The notes under the pieces are model-generated. The model was given only the letters and a program-made list of their open reading frames with translations. It did not search any database and was not told the origin of the DNA. 22,417 bases of DNA from Elysia marginata (lineage: Eukaryota; Mollusca; Gastropoda; Plakobranchidae), in NCBI GenBank assembly GCA_019649035.1, contig BMAT01002940.1:26729-49145 (forward strand), in the 5' to 3' direction. Below are positions 18,429 to 22,417 of the stretch, one piece after another (position 1 is the first letter of the stretch; the number at the start of each line of letters is the position of its first letter). Both the position numbers and the translations under genes were made by a program.

Positions 18429-18805
18429 GATTCTCTACTTTCCCTCTATCTCGTCTCTCTGTCTGTCTGCCTGTCGCTCTCTCTCTCTCTATCTCTGTGA
18501 CTCATGTATTTAAGAACTTTCTGTGTCCTTCTCCTTCATGCTGTATTAGGTTATTCGGAGATGATTTTCTTTAGTTTATCAGCCTCATCCCTCTGTCTCT
18601 GTGTGTCTCTCGCCTTCAGTCATTCTGTCAGTCTTACTTATTCAAGACTTATCAGTGTTTTTCTTTTTCTGTTGTATTTGGGTTTTTTTTTAGATGAATT
18701 TCTTTCCTCAACAATCCCCCTTTCTGTCTCTTTCATTATTTCTCAATCTCTCGGTTTGTCTCTCTCTCTTTCTCCTTCACTCTCTCCCTCTCTCTCTTTC
18801 CTGGT
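18429..18805. repeat. Polypyrimidine (TCTC/TCTG) tract
   Basis: Interrupted C/T-rich sequence with two dense blocks (about 18438-18497 and 18747-18802). The 114-residue frame 18504-18848 is made of L, S and F from this bias. No signal supports a gene. Confidence 0.8.
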
Positions 18806-18929
18806 AGAATCTAGGCCTAGAAATTATTTTTATCCATGTGTGCGTTAAAATTTTGTAAAACAGTCATTATAGGCCTACGTGATGTTTTCTAATGTTATGT
18901 TATTACTACTCTAAGCAGTAGTAGTAGTA

Positions 18930-19256
18930 AAAATATCGAACATAGTCTTCCACCGCCAAAGGCAGTCTCAAGACTTTACATTATTTCCCCCAGCAGGCCA
19001 ATACACACCAGAGCAAATTCAACTCATATTTCAGAGCATTACAGCACGGTTGCCTATTAGGCGGTCAAATTTTAATGTTCTAATAAATTCCAAGCACTGC
19101 CTATAACCACGTACCAATTTTACAGGTGGGTGGACTGAGGAAAGTGTGGATAAATTGTTTTTCTAAGGCAGTTACAACATGCGTCGTGGTTGGGAATCGA
19201 ACCTGCGACCGCCGGATCACAAGTCCGACGCGCTAACCACCTAGCTACGCTGATCC
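18930..19256 (-). mobile_element. SINE family B, copy 1 (tRNA-derived)
   Basis: It reads on the minus strand from a head near 19256 to a tail near 18930. The A-box-like GGTGGTTAGCGCGTCGG spans about 19226-19242. The B box GGTTCGATTCC lies at about 19193-19203. The body is shared with 21943-22272 in opposite orientation, including an exact 42-bp block (19001-19042). TAG triplets lie on both sides (18915-18928 and from 19257), so it landed inside a microsatellite and a target duplication cannot be told from the repeat. Confidence 0.85.
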
Positions 19257-19258
19257 AA

Positions 19259-19301
<43 letters not shown>

Positions 19302-19413
19302 TATAGTACTACTTGTAGTATTAGTAATTGTAGTAGTAGCCTAGTAATAAAGTTATTAGTAGTAGTAGTATTAGTAATAGTAGTAGTACTAGAACTATTG
19401 TTAAAGGTAGTAT

Positions 19414-19452
<39 letters not shown>

Positions 19453-19706
19453 TAAAAGTAGTAGTAGTAGTAGTAGGAGTAAAAGTAGTATTAGTAATTG
19501 TAGTAGTAGTAGTAGAAATAAAAGTAGCATTAGTAGTAGTAGTAGTAGCAGTAGTAGTAGTTGTAGTAGTAGTAGTTGTAGTAGTAGTAGTAGTAATAGA
19601 AGAAGATGAAGAAGAAGTAGTAGTAGTAGTTGTAGTAGTAGTAGTAGTAGTAGTAGTTGTTGTAGTAGTAGCAGTAGTAGTAGTAGTGAAGCTTTCGTAG
19701 TAATAA
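19257..19706. repeat. TAG microsatellite joined to a LINE 3' end
   Basis: About 450 bp of TAG/GTA triplets with TTG, AAA and GAA interruptions. The right end runs into GTAGTAATAATACAGTG, the 3' terminus of the minus-strand LINE. A remnant lies beyond the SINE at 18915-18928. The frames of T, S, V, L or Y that cover it are read-through of the repeat. Confidence 0.92.
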
Positions 19707-20440
19707 TACAGTGTATTTATATAGTCCAAAAGGGCTTAAAGAACTGTAAAGATTTTGACAAATCACATAACAGCTTTACATAACATACATACTTTACCTT
19801 CATATCTTAAACATGCAAAAGAGAATGGGAACAAATTAGGATGAACCTAGTAGTCATGAGAAACTGTAAACATATTACGGGTCTTGAGTCTCTCTCTGAA
19901 TAAACGTTCTGATCTTATATAGTCCGCAATTCGTTGGCAAGGGTGTTTCAAATATCTGCGACGTATGCATAGAAGGCTCTTTCTTCTCTTTTATCCTTAG
20001 AGCCGGAGCATATATAAGGTTTTGAAATGCCTTATTGTTTACACATTTGAATCATAAACGTACGATTTCATAATCTATTATAGATTTTACAGCCAGCTTA
20101 TCGAGGGATTTTAATTTTCGGGTAGCATGTTTTCTCTGGAGAGATTTCTTAGTATTTCCAATTCTTAACTGTTAAAAAAATTGGAGTTTGTTAAAAGAAT
20201 ATGCATTTAAACCTGCAAGAAGGGAGTTACAGTAGTCTAGTCTACAAAATGAAAAAATATTAGATAAAGACTTCAATAGACTTCGATCTAGCAAATTTGA
20301 AATTTAGAGAACGCGTTTCAATTCACAATAAATTGAATCTGTTTTCATAAATGATTTACTTGTTTATTCTTAGACAGTTTTTTAAAATCTAAATAAGCTC
20401 CTAGCTTTCAGGTTTTTAGCGTTTTTGCTTCAAATAAAAG

Positions 20441-20539
20441 ACTGATTTCAAATTGTTTCATTATTTGTGTAGTTTCCTCGACCTTCTTTTCGATTTTCAC
20501 GTACGCGTATTGAGACACGGTGCGGGTGCTTAAGGTCTC
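20441..20539 (+). mobile_element. Single arm of the MITE inside the LINE
   Basis: It matches the right arm of the mariner-borne MITE (16188-16289), most clearly CGATTTTCACGTACGCGTA then GAGACACGGTGCG and AGGTCTCTAAT. The inner part (about 20454-20480) is more diverged. No matching left arm was found nearby. Either the other arm was lost, or a half element was captured. As in the full copy, TAAT follows the outer end. Confidence 0.82.
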
Positions 20540-20900
20540 TAATATTCAGTTGGAAACCTCGGTTCTTTAAATAGGAAAATTTTATTCTAGACATTATGAA
20601 CACCAAGCTTCGATATATTAAAAAGAAGTACCTCTGTCTTGTCATCGTTCACATTAAGTTTGTTATCAATCGTCCATTTCTGAACATCCTTAAATGCATG
20701 CGCCCATTCTGTTAACAAAGCCTGTTGAGTCTGGTCTCAAGCATGACAAATACAGCTGTATGTCGTTTGTACAAGTGTAAAAACTGGTACTTTGAGATCT
20801 CACAACGTTTCCTACAGGCTTTGTGTACATATTATTGAGCAATGGGCCCAAAACGGCACACCAAAAGACAATGTAAATTTGCCTGACTCGGCACCCTATA

Positions 20901-21198
20901 GCTGGTTGGTTGTTTGAATTTCAACGACGCAGTCAACTTCGAGGTTATATCAGAGACGGCGCTGGGAACAATTGAAAGCGAGCTGTCACACTGTGATGTA
21001 AGGAGCGCTTGCGCACATCACACCCAGTCACATTATTCTGAAACCGGGCCTACCAGACTAAATCCATAATGCCAGACACTAGGCGGACCAGCTGCTAATA
21101 CCAATTTTAAAGTCGTTGGTTTGACACGACCGGGGATCGAACCACGCACCTCCCAATCTCTGAGCGAGTGTCTTACCGCTAGGCCACAGAGCCGGTCA
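20901..21198 (-). mobile_element. SINE family A, copy 2, inserted in the LINE
   Basis: 298 bp on the minus strand with a perfect 10-bp duplication GCACCCTATA at 20891-20900 and 21199-21208. The A box is TGGCCTAGCGGTAAGA (plus 21171-21186) and the B box is GGTTCGATCC (plus 21134-21143), both close to consensus, so better preserved than copy 1. The tail is GAAATTCAAACAACCAACC. It splits the LINE between the YLIGRTQS block and motif B. Confidence 0.92.
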
Positions 21199-21942
21199 GC
21201 ACCCTATACAGGACTGTTATGGACTGAGTACGGCCAATCAGATAGTTATAACGTAAATCATTGGAGTACAGTTAGTACCTAAAAAGCCAAACGTATTATA
21301 TAAGCGATCCAGGTAAACTTTACAATCAATTGTATCAAAAGTGACGCTAAGATCTAGAAGGGACGAAATAGATAGTTCGCCGGCATCAGCGCCACAGTCA
21401 ACAGGTCAATTTGGATCTTCAAAAGAGCAGTTTCAGTATTATGGGATTACCTGTAAGCTGCTTGGCATGCAACAACTAAACTGTGTTGAGAAGATGTTGT
21501 TAAGTGTTGGACCTTAACTTTTTTTTTCTATTACTTTTGACATGAAGGCAATGTTAGAAACTGGGCGCAAATTCTTTAGGTCATCATCTGAGAAGTCTGA
21601 TTTTTTAACAGCAAGTTGTCTAAAGCGTGCTTATAACACTCTGGTTCAGATCTTGAATTTATTCATAATGGCAGTGATGGCGTGAATAAGGATATTAATA
21701 CGTAGGTTAAGCAAAAAAGCTGGAGGGGATGGAATAGAAGTAACTAAGTAAGATCTCACGTTAGATATTTTGTATTTGAGGACTATGATTAATTTCTCTG
21801 CTACTTTCTTAATGGGGCTTGTGATGGGCAATGATGAGGATTTAAATTTTCCGAAGTTGAATTAACAATGTCATAGGCCTATACTTTCTTTGAATTTGTA
21901 CAATGGTAAATTTCATATTATACAATATGATCATTTTTGTAT

Positions 21943-22272
21943 GATCGTGGTAGAGTGGTTAGCGCGTCGGACTTAAGATCTAGAGGTCGCGAGTTTGATT
22001 CCCTACCATGTCATGTTACAATTGCCTTGTGAAAACAATTTATCTTGACTTTTCCCAGTCCACCCACCTGTAACATGGGTACTTGGCTAAAGGCAGTGCT
22101 TGAAATCTGTGGAATGTTAGTATTTGAGCGCTTAACAGGCTGCCGTACCGTAATGCTCTGAAATATGAGTTGAATTTGCTCTGGTGTGTATAGGCCTGCT
22201 GGGGTAAATATGTAAAGTCATCAGACTGCCTTCGGCGGTGGAGGACTCTGAACATATTTATTTATTTATTTA
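21943..22272 (+). mobile_element. SINE family B, copy 2 (tRNA-derived)
   Basis: The head has an A-box-like TGGTAGAGTGGTTAGCGC (about 21948-21965). A CGGACTTAAGATC stretch resembles a tRNA anticodon arm, possibly leucine-like. The B box is AGTTTGATTCC (about 21992-22002). The body matches copy 1 and holds the same 42-bp block at 22150-22191. It ends in an (ATTT)n tail at about 22256-22272. No clear target duplication was found. The frame on the minus strand (22040-22255) is a shadow. Confidence 0.87.
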
Positions 22273-22417
22273 TAATCATGTCTTTCACAATGCAATGGTT
22301 AAACTGATAGATCAGTCTATGAGCACACAGACCTGATAATGTCCATTTCCTCTCTACCTGAAGCCGGGACACCTTCGCTGCCTTAATAATTATATAAAGT
22401 CATCCATTGGGCCGAAG
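22273..22417. other. Right edge, nothing recognised
   Basis: Mixed-composition sequence after the SINE tail. No motif seen. Confidence 0.4.

Larger units (their letters stand above)
19900..21850 (-). pseudogene. LINE reverse transcriptase (ORF2 remnant)
   Basis: Motifs read from the minus strand, in order of translation. A KISNVRSYL linker at about 21750. KKSDFSDDDLKNLRPVSN then SKVIEK at about 21510-21600. GELSISSLLDLSVTFDTID, holding the first catalytic aspartate (motif A), at about 21320-21380. YLIGRTQSITV at about 21210-21245. Then the SINE. VLGPLLNNMYTKPVGNVV (motif B region) at about 20800-20860. Motif C, normally YADD, has become CTND at 20762-20773. QKWTIDNKLNVNDDKTEVLL at 20620-20685. 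The MITE arm. CRLDYCNSLLAGL at about 20200-20245. NTLANELRTI at about 19918-19947. Stops and frame changes separate the blocks, so the enzyme is dead. Confidence 0.88.
19707..21870 (-). mobile_element. CR1/L2-like LINE, 5'-truncated, with nested insertions
   Basis: A minus-strand non-LTR retrotransposon. It lacks an endonuclease region, holds a decayed reverse transcriptase (next entry), and ends at 19707-19730 with a TATAAATACACTGTATT-like terminus directly followed by triplet repeats. This is the usual kind of 3' end for L2/CR1-type elements. A SINE A copy (20901-21198) and a MITE arm (20441-20539) interrupt it. The upstream limit is where recognisable protein homology fades. The clade (CR1/L2 group of the jockey superfamily) is inferred from the RPVSN, LDLS, GP and LDYCNSLLAGL motifs and not from a tree. 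Confidence 0.85.

Noticed and set aside
19193-19247. Possible functional tRNA genes in the SINE heads (also at 21148-21186 and 21948-22002)
   Set aside because: Boxes are present but the acceptor stems do not pair, and each head continues into a shared SINE body.
19301-19766. Several long frames of T, S, V, L or Y
   Set aside because: All lie over the TAG array that follows the LINE 3' end.
1-22417. CRISPR arrays, bacterial operons, rRNA genes
   Set aside because: No regularly spaced direct repeats with unique spacers, no ribosome binding sites before frames, and no rRNA-like blocks were seen. The mobile elements and the intron point to a eukaryote.

Overview
The window reads as a piece of non-coding, repeat-laden eukaryotic nuclear DNA, most likely from an invertebrate and plausibly a mollusc. 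That assignment is inference. It rests on the AT-rich intergenic texture, a GT...AG intron in a THAP-type gene remnant, a mariner transposon, a CR1/L2-like LINE, two tRNA-derived SINE families and abundant TAG/CTA microsatellites. There are no bacterial operons, ribosome binding sites, rRNA genes or CRISPR arrays. I found no intact conventional protein-coding gene. Nearly every sizeable open frame is a chance frame, a microsatellite read as protein, or a piece of a dead mobile element.

Layout. 1-2.5 kb: AT-rich spacer, one dispersed repeat copy (about 525-690), a short LINE-like C-terminal remnant (733-987) and an unexplained GC-richer island (about 1900-2520). 3.2-3.9 kb: a 37-bp tandem pair and a distant inverted repeat. 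4.7-5.7 kb: a two-exon THAP zinc-finger remnant with good splice sites but a stop in exon 2. Its intron is crowded with CTAG/AGATCTAG words. 7.0-8.0 kb: SINE family A copy 1 with a 14-bp target duplication, then a triplet microsatellite abutting a LINE-like 3' end. 9.0-9.5 kb: a long CTA microsatellite. 9.5-15.2 kb: mostly unexplained AT-rich spacer with copies of two dispersed repeats, a tRNA-like fragment, a SINE A tail fragment and a (GA)n tract.

15.57-17.48 kb is the most structured part. A TAG microsatellite is split by a full-length but dead mariner (15705-17321). The mariner is itself interrupted by a 215-bp near-perfect hairpin MITE (16075-16289) and by a 20-bp tandem duplication. 17.7-18.8 kb holds a polypurine tract followed by a polypyrimidine tract. 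18.9-22.3 kb is a second nest. A minus-strand CR1/L2-like LINE reverse transcriptase (about 21870 to 19707) carries a SINE A copy with a perfect 10-bp target duplication and one arm of the same MITE. The LINE 3' end runs into a 440-bp TAG microsatellite, which a SINE B copy has split. A second SINE B copy in the opposite orientation lies just upstream of the LINE.

No functional gene network is visible. The window is best read as layered transposition: LINE and its tail microsatellite first, then SINEs and MITE into them; and separately microsatellite, then mariner, then MITE into mariner. The observations I would follow first are the MITE hairpin shared by two unrelated hosts, the link between LINE 3' ends and triplet microsatellites, the 42-bp invariant core of SINE B, and the THAP remnant.
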